Part shown: one piece after another, positions 23,189 to 33,661 of the stretch
How the letters are laid out: every line of letters starts with the position of its first letter
Numbering within the stretch: position 1 is the stretch's first letter
NCBI RefSeq assembly: GCF_040954835.1
Contig: NW_027168320.1
Location: 662,501-726,500, forward strand
Origin: Lepisosteus oculatus
Lineage: Eukaryota; Chordata; Actinopteri; Semionotiformes; Lepisosteidae
Length of the DNA stretch: 64,000 bases
Direction: 5' to 3'
Notes under the pieces: model-generated
What the model saw: the letters and a program-made list of their open reading frames with translations, nothing else
Databases searched by the model: none
What the model was told of the DNA's origin: nothing
Made by a program: the position numbers and the translations under genes

Positions 23189-23375
23189 TTATCTGTGGTA
23201 ATCCACAATGACCCCGTTCTTCAGGTGATTCATCATGTCCTCCCTCGTCTGTTGAGAGGCCATCCCGATCTCTTCTGCCGTGGCATGCTTCATACACGCT
23301 CTCTTGAAGTGAGCAGGAAGCTGATCAAAAGTATTCAGGCACATCTTGCACACCAGGGGAATCCTCGCGGGTTTC
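23189..23375 (-). CDS. Putative exon with a C2HC zinc-finger-like motif
   Basis: On the minus strand an acceptor-like TTATTTTCAAAG precedes a 62-codon open segment ending in a stop at 23,189-23,191. The product contains CKMCLNTFDQLPAHFKRAC, a CX2C-X9-H-X4-C pattern like a small zinc finger. Joined to the putative exon at 23,547-23,605, the reading phase is kept (phase 2 to phase 2). I do not recognise the gene. It could be a terminal exon of a host gene or of a domesticated transposase, and it has no second copy in this window. Confidence 0.5.
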
Positions 23376-23546
23376 CTTTGAAAATAAATAATACCATCTG
23401 TGTATAGAAACAAGCTAAGACTGATTTCTTAAATTATCCTTAAAATTCTCTCTCATAGTTTGAGCATAATGATTTTATTGCATTTATATAAGAATTGCTC
23501 ATTGCTCCAAAATAAATAATGGTTTCATAAAAAAGTGAACACTTAC

Positions 23547-23605
23547 TTGGTCTCAGTCACAGACTTTCCAATAGAAGCCATTGTGGAGTTCAGCAACTGC
23601 AGGTC
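23547..23605 (-). CDS. Putative 59-nt exon upstream of the zinc-finger exon
   Basis: The minus strand shows a pyrimidine-rich acceptor CCCCACTTCTAG, an open 59-nt segment encoding DLQLLNSTMASIGKSVTETK, and a strong donor GTAAGTG. Its phase matches the acceptor of the exon at 23,189-23,375. The upstream module (23,740-24,360) also has exon-like features, so a spliced minus-strand transcript is possible. Function is unknown. Confidence 0.45.
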
Positions 23606-23739
23606 CTAGAAGTGGGGAAGGAATTTTAAAAGAGAAATTGAATTACAATACAGAAGGAATGGCTGAGGGTTCACTGAAATATATAAATATACAAATTCCA
23701 AAGACTGAGTCCATATAGAAACAACTACTTTTCATTTTC

Positions 23740-24660
23740 AGTATAAGAAAAAAAAAACATTATCTTCCAAAGCATCATAAAATTGTCCCTTCTTCCAGAC
23801 TCTACTTCTCTCTTGTAGTAGTACAGCAGACCTTTCCAGGTGAGCAGATCACAGAGTCCGAAATAAGCTTCCTCCATCAAACAAAGTACCTGAACATGAC
23901 TCTGTCTTCATAAAAGCGCCCCTGTAATAAAGAGATTAAATCCAAAATCAAGAGGGCAGTTGCCTACTGAAATACAAGAAGTCATCAATTTTAACCTAGC
24001 AACACATTAAAGGCTGCATCTATACAAGTGCGATTCTAGAAATGCTCACCAGATTACGTTTTAAGAAGGAACTGCACCTCAGGTTCCGCTGAGATCTTAA
24101 CTCGGATGGCAGGATTCAGAGTCCGGAGTGCGGACTGATGGCGAACGGAGGGTCCACATACTGTGGATCCCTCAGTGATCTTCCGCGTATTCAAACCGCC
24201 AGCGTGTGACTCCCCTGTCCCTGTGACCTCATTGGTCTGCTCTCTCCTCTGTGCAGCCGAGCCCGACTCACGGTAAAGTGAAAAAAAAGATGCCCTCAAC
24301 GTGAGATTTACTCTGGAGCGAGGATAGATGTTACCTTTTTATCATTGAACAGGATGTATGTGATGTGGCGACTAGGTTCAATTTTGTATCCTCTTTAAAA
24401 GATTAAGGACTGGGGTGAGTGTGATTTACCACCCTTTCAGCTAAGAACCCGACTTGCGCATCGTTTAAGCTGCATTGACTCGGTCATTTAACTCTTCTCC
24501 ATTAGCAGGGTTAAGGTTAAAGAAAAAAACATTGCTGACTTCTTTTTTTTTTGCCAGCCGCTAGCGCTGATTAGCAAGGCTTGTATTTCATGTTTTGCAA
24601 GTTGCATCCATTTTAAGAAAAACAAGTCGCGTTAAAGACAGGAAATGAATACTTGCATTT
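23740..24660 (-). repeat. Exon-like module next to Thr tRNA (copy 2)
   Basis: A paralogue of 4,713-5,700 and, inverted, of 58,260-59,225. On the minus strand it contains an open segment (MRASFFSLYRESGS... to about 24,054) and a small exon candidate at 23,890-23,921 between an acceptor TTTATTACAG and a donor-like GTACTT. Coding potential is uncertain because the three copies do not clearly conserve a frame. Confidence 0.4.
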
Positions 24661-24725
24661 AATTAAGTCTAGCCGTAGGCGGTTGTCTGTAATGACCAGT
24701 TCTGTTCGAGAAGACACAACAAAGA

Positions 24726-24799
24726 AGGCACCGGTGGGATTCGAACCCAGGATATTCTGTTTACTAGGCAGGCGCTTTAACCAACTAAGCCACGGCGCC
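24726..24799 (-). tRNA. tRNA-Thr (AGT), mildly degenerate
   Basis: A 74-nt minus-strand tRNA with acceptor GGCGCCG/CGGTGCC fully paired, anticodon AGT and a canonical T loop TTCGAAT. The anticodon stem has two mismatches (closing pair and base pair 27-43). There is no run of four T directly downstream, so expression is uncertain. Confidence 0.8.
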
Positions 24800-25178
24800 C
24801 CAGGAGTGCTGTTCTTTTGCAGCCACTTGGACACACCACTCAGACACATCTGCATTCGGTGTGTGCTCCGCCTGCTTGCTGAGCAAGTTGCCACCTTTAC
24901 ATACAATAGCAACATCGACACCAAGAGAAAGGATGACAAATGGCTCTTATCTGGAACTTTTCATGTCCAAGGAGCTCAATATGCTTTCTGTGTACAACAG
25001 GGCCACTGAACTCCACACTGGCCACTGAACCACAGCAGTGGCTTGCTGGCTTGACATCTCCCAAGGAAAATGTTGAAATCACATGTGGAACAGGAAAATG
25101 ACCCTCGAGTACGAGGGAAAAAAAAGAAAAAGATCATCTGGAGCGCGCCAACCCATGTCCGGACAGCCCAGTTTCGTC

Positions 25179-25260
25179 GACAAGGTGGCTGAGTGGTTAA
25201 GGTGATGGACTGCTAATTCATTGTGCTCTGCAGTCATGGGTTCAAATCTCATTCTCGTCG
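25179..25260 (+). tRNA. tRNA-Ser (GCT)
   Basis: An 82-nt tRNA-Ser with anticodon GCT and a long variable arm, paralogous to 6,184-6,265. The acceptor has one mismatch (position 4-69). The B box is TTCAAATCT rather than TTCAAATCC, and no T4 terminator lies close by. It is probably weaker than its partner. Confidence 0.8.
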
Positions 25261-25394
25261 CTCTCCATGTCTGACACATGTGCCTGTTTGACGTCGGCCC
25301 TCCTGTTGCTTGCTCCGGTGCTAGAGCCGTACATTTTCTAGCGGTGGCTGAACATGGTATAGTAGGCCAACGTCGGTATCGAGCAGTGACAGTA

Positions 25395-25735
25395 ACAGTA
25401 CTTACTGCGCCCCATAAGAAATCGTTTGTCCCTGTTCAAAAGAGATTGTGCGATGTCCTGCGGCGTTCGTAAAGCAAACCTTTGACAGTTTGAAAAGAGG
25501 AATTTATTCTGCTTCCTGTGCGTGCAGTAGTTACAAAGTTGAACGTCTTTACACGATCTGCTGCAGTTTTCAGTGGGCGGGCTTTGTCAGATGGCTTGAA
25601 AAAACGCACTGTGTTTCGGCTGAACTCCACACGCATGAGCAGTGTCCTGCATGTTTTCTGTGTATAGCTGTCTTTTAACGCATACAGAATTCATTTGAAA
25701 TCATTGATTTCTCCAATTAACAAGGGTCCCTTTTT
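25395..25735 (-). repeat. Segmental duplication block R (partial, inverted)
   Basis: Reverse-complement copy of part of the block at 1-556 and 46,839-47,398. Homology ends near 25,735 and the sequence continues into the flank of the Gly-TCC tRNA. No gene is seen. Confidence 0.85.
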
Positions 25736-25973
25736 GAACCTGCGAGAAGCATTCTTTCAATGTAACAGATTTACTCCGGGGAAAGCCAGCATGACATTGA
25801 GAGTAGCTCAAGCTTTCAGCACCCATATTGGACTGCGTGTATGCAGACACCACTCAGAATCCCCTGTAAGATTCTCCCTCAATTCCGTTTTTCAGTGCTT
25901 TAGCTCTTTCAAAAGGCTTCGCTTTGCTAGTCACAATCCAAGGCTCATGATAGCATTTGAAAACATTCACCAC

Positions 25974-26045
25974 TGCGTTGGCCGGGAATCGAACCCGGGT
26001 CAACTGCTTGGAAGGCAGCTATGCTCACCACTATACCACCAACGC
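25974..26045 (-). tRNA. tRNA-Gly (TCC)
   Basis: A 72-nt minus-strand tRNA matching the standard vertebrate Gly-TCC sequence throughout, with all stems paired and a TTTT terminator just downstream. It is among the best-preserved genes in the window. A T-arm remnant and a 5' fragment of paralogues occur at 48,250 and 48,559. Confidence 0.97.
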
Positions 26046-26085
26046 ATGCCCACAGGAAGTCTGCAGGACACCACCAGAGAATGCT

Positions 26086-27679
26086 TTTTTTAAAAAATTT
26101 TTTATTAAACATAGAATTTACAAATACAAATACAACAAGAGGATCAGAGTCATGTACAAGAGAAAAAAAATGCAGCAGAAAAAAGCATTTAACTACCAGA
26201 GGTAATTAAGTAATTATGTGATCAAATTGTATATTTTACATGTATCATATTTTCCTTGCTTTAATATTTCTCAATTATTTATAAACTTTAGTTTCAACAT
26301 GCATGCGTTTCCTGTAAAAAATAAAACTCAGCACACAGTTTTTCTTTTAACAACATTTCGAGTACCTCTGGCATTCATGAAAAAGACATACACAAAAGCA
26401 AATAACTAACTCTAAGACTGTCTAAACTATTGAGTTTTTCAAAGAACCAGAACTATAACAGTCCTTAACACTTAACTACACCATTCCAAACTAACACTAA
26501 AGAAACACTAGTATATACTGGTATAACAAATAAAACCAAACATAATCATTAACTGAGCAGTCACTGGGAGCAAATCTCCTTCCCGTCCACAAAGGCCCTC
26601 GCTCCCACAAAGTAGGCTCTCCTCCCCTCTCTTCTGGCAGCTTCAACCTGGGGCCACAGCTGGTTCCTGGTACTCCTGTCCGCAGCAGACAGGTCCTCTG
26701 CAAACCTCAGTTTGTTCCCATTCAAATACTCATTCCCCCTCGCCGCTTGCCACAGCATGTCCCTCGCCGTCCTCTTGGTGAACTGTATTATAATCGATCT
26801 GGGGAGCACTTGCCCAGACATGTTCGCTCTCCCGAGCTTGTGAACAAAGTCAATGGCCGATATTACGTCCTCCTGGTCCGGCAGGGTCCTTTTACAGATA
26901 CCCTTCACTGTTGCAACAAGGTCCTTATCACGTTCCTCTTTAACTCCAAATAATTTTAAATTCCATCATCGACGGTATCTATCTACATCGTTCACTTTCA
27001 ATTCAAGTTCTTTAATATGCTTTTCTTGTTTGGTATTTACTTGTTTAAGAACTTTTACTTCACTCTTTAAGTCTTCAACCTCTTTAAACACACAGTCCAT
27101 GGACTTTTTAAGACTTTCGATTGCGACTGTATTAGATCAAGTCATTTCCTTCAGCTCACCCATGCTCTGTGCCATCATGTTGAAGATGTTGGTCTGGAGC
27201 TCCTCCAGCGTCAGGTTGCCCCTTCCTCTCTTGGCTGCCGGGGTTTTCACAGGTGTGCTGGGCAGGGACTCCGGCTCTTCCTCTGGCAGCTGAGTCTCAC
27301 TTGGGCTGCGAGCGCTCGCGTACGAGCGCATCTCCAGCACTCTTTCCACGTCCCCTCCAGCTGCTTCACTTTTCCCTTTAGTTGCCATCAATTTTCTTGT
27401 AGTGCTATACATATACGATTGAGGTATCTTAGAGTTCTCCTTCGAAGACCCAGCACTCTCTTTTCTTTTCCCAGTGTTACTCATATCGAAATTCTTAAAC
27501 CTAAAAAAAATAGTTTTTTTTTCTTTCAATTATAACTGAAGTTTAAACAAGTAGTGTTAAGTCCTTATTTTTCTGTAGTCAAAAAAAGCAAAAATTAACA
27601 TTCAGGTCATGAAAAACTCAAAAAAAATCCTCAACCACTAAACTTTACCTCCCACCTGAGCGCCATCTTGAATGCCCCT
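26086..27679 (-). mobile_element. ORF1-only L1-like LINE (HAL1-like), flanked by 16-bp duplication
   Basis: A minus-strand insertion bounded by the exact 16-base duplication ACCACCAGAGAATGCT (26,070-26,085 and 27,680-27,695). The 5' end reads GGGGCATTCAAGATGGCG, which includes a YY1-type motif like that in mammalian L1 promoters. It is followed by about 150 bases of leader, ORF1, roughly 475 bases of 3' sequence and an AT-rich tail at the plus-strand left end. There is no room for, and no trace of, ORF2 (endonuclease/RT). The element therefore looks full-length but encodes only ORF1, as mammalian HAL1 half-LINEs do. Confidence 0.85.
26561..27529 (-). pseudogene. L1-like ORF1 protein, two in-frame stops
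   Basis: One frame of 323 codons runs from 27,529 to 26,561. The likely initiator is MSNTGKRKES near 27,484. The parts are a Ser/Lys-rich N-terminus, a coiled coil (LKKSMDCVFKEVEDLKSEV and following), an RRM-like part (WNLKLFGVKEERDK) and the C-terminal domain (RSIIIQFTKRTARDMLW ... GNKLRFAEDLSA). This is the known L1 ORF1p architecture, an RNA-binding chaperone. Two in-frame stops interrupt it: after KEMT near 27,137, and in RYRR-stop-WNLK, probably a decayed CGA codon near 26,965. Otherwise the frame is preserved, so the copy is fairly young. Confidence 0.85.
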
Positions 27680-28291
27680 ACCACCAGAGAATGCTCAAGA
27701 TTTCGGAAGCTGTCTCCGGGACGTGCTGATTCCACACATCCTGAATAAATCATGATATTGTTAGTTGCTGTAGCTAGACGTTCAAATGAGTTTCATGGCC
27801 AGATGGACTGTTTCCTCCAGCGGTATAGTATTGCAGTGAGACAGCACGATGCCTGCAAGACTATGTCACGCTAAACGCCACAGATTGTGTTTGTCCGTTC
27901 GTGTCAGTCATCCTGCAGCCACGGGAAGTGGGACACAAACATGCCTCAATGCTTTCAAGACGTTAGGATTTGTTTGTGCAACATCCGAGAAGAGTACTTG
28001 TGGCTTGAATGTGAACTGTACGTGCCCACCCCCTTTCCTCTGTAGTGCATGAGTTCCTCCCGGCATGCCCTTCGTCATTGTTCTGTCATCTTGTATTTAA
28101 AGGGTTGTATTTCTGCTGCTGAAAAGAATCAACGGGTTTCTTTGTTCCCAACGGAGCCCTTGTCTGTCATGAAATTCTTCAAAACCTCAAGCTAGAAGAA
28201 GACGACAAATATGAAGCGTTACAGCAACGACATGCCATGAGACGATTGATAACGATTTCCATAGGATCCCCGCGGTTGCCTGGCAACCGTC

Positions 28292-28437
28292 AGCTTTGCG
28301 CAGTGGCAGTATCGTAGCCTGTGAGGTTTAGCCGAGGCGGGATTATTGCTAGTTGAAAACTTTTCCCAATACCCCGCTTCCGCCGGTTTGCAATACAATC
28401 AGCGAAAGCTATTTTTGACAGTCTCGTTAGAGACTGA
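28292..28437 (+). ncRNA. RNU4: U4 snRNA (copy 1)
   Basis: The first 28 bases (AGCTTTGCGCAGTGGCAGTA and onwards) match vertebrate U4. The 5' stem-loop, the GAAAACTTTTCCCAATACCCC segment and the 3' GACAGTCTC stem are all recognisable in the right order over about 146 bases. The Sm region reads CTATTTTTGAC rather than AATTTTTGA, and one base of the U6-pairing/5' loop area differs from consensus (GCGGGATT for GCGCGATT). It could be a variant gene or a pseudogene. U4 pairs with U6 in the spliceosome. Confidence 0.85.
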
Positions 28438-28503
28438 GCAAGGTGTTTAAAGACAGATTTGGTCATGGTGACATCATGGTAGAAAGAAGCGAGCTTGTTC
28501 CCA

Positions 28504-29050
28504 GTGGGCATTGATTCGTCGAATATACGTATATTTACGGCGAAATTACGGCTATACGTATATATACGTCGCCTCGACGTATAATCAACGTCGAATTGCA
28601 ACCGTAAAATTGACGACATTAACAAACGCATATATAACGTCGAAAACACATCTAACACAGTGCATGAGGCTTTTTACTGTATGTATCGTGTGTGCCGCAA
28701 CTAGGAGTATACGGCACTCTGCACAGTGTACGAAGTAAATTATTTTCGCAGCAATTAATTTACATGTGTATAATAAATATAGTAAATATAATAAATTAAT
28801 TACTGCGAAAATAATTTACTTCGTACACTGTGCAGAGTGCCGTATACTCCTAGTTGCGGCACACACGATACATACAGTAAAAAGCCTCAGGCACTGTGTT
28901 AGATGTGTTTTCGACGTTATATATGCGTTTATTCATGTCGTCGATTTTACGGTTGCAATTCGACGTTGATTATACGTCGAGGCGACGTATATATACGTAT
29001 AGCCGTAATTTCGCCGTAAATATACGTATATTCGACGAATCAATGCCCAC
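28504..29050. repeat. Near-perfect 547-bp palindrome
   Basis: The arms of about 255 bases are reverse complements with only a handful of differences, around a short AT-rich centre near 28,777. They begin GTGGGCATTGATTCGTCG and are rich in CpG and TACGTATA motifs, unlike their surroundings. This is the form of a foldback element or MITE. Open frames inside are mirror copies and not supported. Confidence 0.92.
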
Positions 29051-29823
29051 AGCTTAGCATACAAGGGTTTTGCTGAGGGGTCTTGCCACCTGCCTGAAAA
29101 AAAACAGTAAAATGTTTGAGTGCCTATAGAGTTTCTATTTTTATTTTCTTGACAAAAGTTGATACCATTTCCTGGACACCCCGTCCCCCATCAGTGTGCG
29201 GTGCCCGAGGAAAAATCTGTAGGGGGGCGTCTGAAATTCTGAGGGGGGAGTGATATTTCGGTTGAAACGGAGCTGTTCGGTGCAGCTACCCAAATGAAAT
29301 CTCGCAGCTATGCCATTGATTAGTGCTTCATGATAGAAGATAACGACTAGCAATCTGGTATTTGCGATGAAGTTCAGTTTCACATTTTTCGTCACTCTCA
29401 CGGTTTGTATTGCCTGGAGCAAAAAGTACCATAAGCGTTCATTTTTGCAGCTACATGGACGTTCTGAATCGTTAAGAAAAAAATGTTGTAAAACCAACAG
29501 AAAGCACAGACTGCTATAACTAGTCCTAGTTATATAACAATTTTAAGTATTAAATCGTTACTGCAAGGAACTACTGCAAGGAATCGGTCCACCTGAGCAA
29601 ACAGGATCGTAATGTTGACACTCAATAATATGTGCAGTTCCTGGACGGATAGCCCTCCTGCCCATCAAACAGACTGAGTGACTGTTCGTGTCATTTAGTG
29701 TTGTCTGACCATTGACAAAGTACAACTATTTTTTTAGGGCGCAAATTAAGTTAGGTAAAACTTTTTGCCCAAAACTGAAGGGGCGACATTCCCCCCTCCC
29801 CCCGTGATGCCAGGCCTGTCCCC

Positions 29824-30396
29824 ATCCTATTCCATAATGTAATTATATATAATACCATACAACAGTGACCGATCCTTACTAACTGCATGCGTTAAAATTG
29901 CACATCAGCTCATAGCAGGGGGCACATAGCCGCGATGTATTATCAATGTTAAATTTCAACCATAATATCGACAACATTAATAAACGCATACGTTGAGAAA
30001 ATATCGAACCCAGCATATTTTCCGGTTATATACCACAATGCATTGCTAGTATTCGTTGGTCACCATTTTGGACACGTTTTTCAAACGTAGAAGTATATCC
30101 GCAAATATCTCAGCAATCCTCTTTTGACGAGTAAGTATGAACAATAATAATACTATCTGAATACATACAGATCTTTCTTAATATTATTTTGATTAAAATA
30201 GTATGTGAATAAGCAAAAAAATGGCACATAAAATAGTGTGAATGGGGAAGATGACACAAAATCGTTTTGCCATTTCTCTTATTCTTATTCTATGTTGTAC
30301 TTTCAAACTTTGGGTACTCTTTAATTAGGATAGACTTTATTGCTCAACTGCTATGATGCAAGCCAAATTTTATACATTGATTTCAGCTTTGAGCTT
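29824..30396. repeat. Left partner of a 572-bp inverted repeat
   Basis: Reverse complement of 36,902-37,472 with few differences by eye. An internal stretch (about 29,925-30,010) is a CpG-depleted relative of the palindrome arm at 28,565-28,660. No gene is seen. Confidence 0.88.
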
Positions 30397-31004
30397 AGTA
30401 AACCGTTCATTTTTTAGATTATACTAAAGAAGATATTAATCATCATTTATTTGGGAAGTAATATTATATAATTTTCTCCTAGCTGCGGTGCTGAAGTCCC
30501 ACCCTACATCAACAGAAAAAGAAATAAAGGAGCACACAATGTGTTACTTGAAGAATGCATATGCAAGGCAGGGGGCCAGGAGATCTGGACTCTGAAAATA
30601 ATAGGTTTTTGGTTCTAACAGGACAATTAGACAGGGTTTGCAAATAGTGGACAAAAATCGTCTTAACTTCCATTGTAATATTTTTTTTTCTTGGAAATAT
30701 AGAAGTTGTACATTTTAAAATGTATATTTGAATCAAAATGTGGTTTTGAGTTAGTGTGTTAATGTAATTAGTTTTGTGTTTGTCATTACTATACTGTATA
30801 TTGCCATGTTACCAGAATTTGTAGGTGAAGTTTAAGACTAGTTGTGTTTTTTATGATTATTGCCCATATGTTGATTGTTGATTGATTGTATACAATGTAT
30901 AATTTGAAATACATATGTTTCAGGTGTGAATGTGTATTTTCAGAATAAATTTCTAAACCTAATCATTGGCTTGGTTTACTTGTTTCTACACCTATAAAAT
31001 CTAT

Positions 31005-31440
31005 CTTTGATGTATAATAGACCTCTACCCATATACGTATAATAGACCTCTAAAATTATCCGTATAAAAGACCTCTAACCATATACGTATAATAGACCTC
31101 TAAAGTTATGCGTATAATAGACCTCTAACCATATACGTATAATAGACCTCTAAAGTTATCCGTATAATAGACCTCTAACCATATACGTATAATAGACCTC
31201 TAAAGTTATACGTATAATAGACCTCTAACCATATACGTATAATAGACCTCTAAAGTTATACGTATAATAGACCTCTAACCATATACGTATAATAGTCCTC
31301 TAAAGTTATCCGTATAATAGACCTCTAAAGTTATCCGGAACTCCAACCATATATGTATAATAGTCCTCTAAATTTATCCGTATAATAGAACTCCAACCAT
31401 TTATGTATAATGAACGTCTAAACATAGACGTATAACTTTA
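31005..31440 (+). repeat. 25-bp tandem repeat (50-bp dimers)
   Basis: About 16 units of the type CGTATAATAGACCTCTAA plus 7 bases alternate between an ...CCATATA form and an ...AGTTATC form, giving a 50-base dimer period. The array lies near the right end of the 3-kb insertion. Confidence 0.9.
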
Positions 31441-31689
31441 GACGTACATTAGAATTTCATTCTAGACGAATTGTAGACCACATTTAGACGTCTAAGGTAT
31501 GCGTTTAATAGACGTATATTATACGTCTTTTGCCCACTGGGTTACGTCTCAACAGAAACGCTCTTTAGCTCTTTCAGCGTTATGCAGAGAACAGCGTCTG
31601 TCGAGATCACTTTTGAGTCAGCGCGAAACGTCGTGTGCTGTCAGTTTGATTTCATATTGCTCGTAGCGGCGCCCGGCTTTTGTCTGTCA

Positions 31690-32252
31690 AACGTTAGGTT
31701 GCGCTTCTTCATGCTGCATCGTCGGCATGAGTGGAGCTTTATAAACGTCTGTACTTACTGCGCCCCATAAGAAATCGTTTGTCCCCGTTCAAAAGAGATT
31801 GTGCGATGTCCTGCAGCAAACCTTTGACAGTTTGAAAAGAGGAATTGATTCTGCTTCCTGTGCGTGCAGTAGTTACAAAGTTGAACGCCTTTACACGATC
31901 TGCTGCAGTTTTCAGTGGGCGGGCTTTGTCAAATGGCTTGGAAAAACGCACTGTGTTTCGGCTCGGGAAACATCATGAGCAGTGTCCTGCATGTTTTCTG
32001 TGTATAGCTGTCTTTTAACGCATACAGAATTCATTCGAAATCATTGATTTCTCCAATTAACAAGGGTCCCTTAAAGGATGAGTCAAAGTAACGTCTAATC
32101 GGATTAGTTTCCTTAGAGCTGGTTCAGAGTTTGCGCAAGAGTTTACCTTTCACAGATGCGCAAAGAAGAACGTTGGGGGTGCACGCTTCAAGGCGCCTTA
32201 CAGCTGTAGGGAGTGATTCGAGGCGATTCATGGCGTGTGCTCGTTCCCTTAT
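31690..32252 (-). repeat. Segmental duplication block R (inverted copy)
   Basis: Reverse complement of 1-556 and 46,839-47,398. It continues to the right into the shared 5' flank of the tRNA-Ser module (about 32,150-32,734). No gene is seen. Confidence 0.88.
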
Positions 32253-32734
32253 ACCGTACGCCCCGGGGTGCAGTGCTACGATGACGTACAATACCGCTTG
32301 GGCACGTAACGGCGTTATATGCGAGTGCGGGACGTGAGGGTTTTCGTTTGTTCGTTTTGTTTTGCTCTGCTTTGCTTTGTTTTGCTTTCCATCGCGTTGG
32401 TAAGAGCGTAAATAAAAAGGCGATTCCTGCATCTACCACTAATGTAAGAGCTATTTCCAGTGCGACGTGGTGCGGCTTTCAAATGCTTGTGGGCATTTCT
32501 CTGTTGTTGATTCTTTTTTTGTGTGTAACAAAGTGGCATTTTCATGTCCGGACGGGGAGACTTTATCATTCCGACATGAAGCCACCCTTAAGTCCTCTGA
32601 GGCGTGTCTGTCTGCAAGGCTTGTATTGTGGAAATGTTTTTTTGAAACGGAGAACGACTTTGAAATAGGCTTCCGCCGGCGCCTCGCGATCCAGGTAAGA
32701 TTGTAGCAAGAACGCAGCGGCAGCGGGGCTTGCT

Positions 32735-32816
32735 GTAGTCGTGGCCGAGTGGTTAAGGCGATGGACTAGAAATCCGTTGGGGTCTCCCCGCGCAAGCTCG
32801 AATCCTGCCGACTACG
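32735..32816 (+). tRNA. tRNA-Ser (AGA), weak B box
   Basis: An 82-nt tRNA-Ser with perfect acceptor GTAGTCG/CGACTAC, an intact A box and anticodon AGA. The T arm reads GCAAG CTCGAAT CCTGC, so one T-stem pair is lost and the usual TTC of the T loop is CTC. This weakens the B box. It may be inactive or poorly transcribed. Confidence 0.8.
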
Positions 32817-33029
32817 TTGTCCGCCTCCAGTTGGTGTGTTCCGGCGCAAGCAAAGAAGCGCGCCTCTTTGCTGTTTCTGGTGGTTTTAAAACACCCAATC
32901 GCTTGTACCCGCTGCCTTGGAAATAAATTCTTCAGCGTCCGTGAATGGCATTTTGCAGCTGGAAGCAGATGTCGACGCGTTTTGCACAGAGCACCAAAAA
33001 AGCGTCTTTTTTGAAGTCCCAGGCACTAA

Positions 33030-33100
33030 GCATTGGTGGTTCAGTGGTAGAATTCTCGCCTGCCATGCGGGAGGCTCGGGTTCGATTCCCGGCCAATGCA
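33030..33100 (+). tRNA. tRNA-Gly (GCC)
   Basis: A 71-nt tRNA with anticodon GCC and acceptor GCATTGG/CCAATGC fully paired. It matches vertebrate Gly-GCC with only two conservative changes, and a TTTT terminator follows seven bases later. Confidence 0.96.
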
Positions 33101-33167
33101 GTGGCTTTTGCAGCAAGCGGCTCCATCACTTGCATCCCCTTGCAACTCGCAACTCAAAAAACCCACT

Positions 33168-33410
33168 GAAGCTAAGCAGGTGTGAGCCAGGTCAGTACCC
33201 GGATGAGGGTGAGCTACAGGAAAAAACAAAGCTTTCAGCTGGAAGCGGTGTTAATGGTGCCGGCGGGGGGGGGCGCTCACCCTGAGGTCTGTGCGGGTCC
33301 CAATGCCCCAGTATAGTGACGGAGATGCTGTGTTGTAAGAGGGCGCTGTCTTTTGGATGAGATGTAAAACCGAGATCACAGCGCTCTGTGGTCATTAAAA
33401 ATGACCACCA
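33168..33410 (+). repeat. 5S rRNA-derived SINE (SINE3 type)
   Basis: The head GAAGCTAAGCAGG and GTCAGTACCCGGATGAGGG is the internal-promoter half of 5S rRNA. It is followed by AGAGGGCGCTGTCTTTTGGA and CTCTGTGGTCATTAAAAATG, which are characteristic of the zebrafish-type SINE3 body. The 5' end of the 5S part is missing. The 3' limit is uncertain and may reach about 33,530. Confidence 0.82.
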
Positions 33411-33661
33411 AAACCTTTGACAAAAGCTTTTGGTAATTGATGGTCTTCAATAATGCTTCTCCTTTAGGTACATTTTAAATCAGCTGAAAAATGCTGTGAA
33501 ATGGGGGGGCAATTCAGGCCAGTGTAGGATTTGGGTTACAAGAACCATGAAAATGCACGAGAAAGCCCGTACACTGAATTACACGGCTTTCTATTCAAAG
33601 GAGGGCAAAAGAAATTCCCTGAGATCGATTTTTTGCAGCACAGAGAGGATTACTGTCGTGA

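Larger units (their letters stand above)
28500..31541. mobile_element. 3.0-kb insertion with CCCAGTGGGCA ends and internal palindrome
   Basis: The paralogous U4 block at about 47,540-47,560 (inverted) lacks this DNA, which gives the empty site GAGCTTGTTACGTTTC. Here the same site is split as GAGCTTGTT and TTACGTCTC, so the insert runs from CCCAGTGGGCA (28,500) to TGCCCACTGGG (31,541) with a TT duplication. Inside are a 547-base palindrome, a diverged relative of it (29,824-30,396) and a 25-base tandem array. No transposase was recognised. I cannot place the superfamily. Confidence 0.8.

Noticed and set aside
27849-28052. Short plus-strand frame MPARLCHAKRHRL, with a similar one at 48,005-48,208 minus
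   Set aside because: It is shared between the copies because the U4 flanks are duplicated. Frame conservation is poor and there is no domain.
28291-28658. Minus-strand frame across the U4 gene
   Set aside because: It overlaps the U4 RNA and the palindrome in antisense and has no protein similarity.
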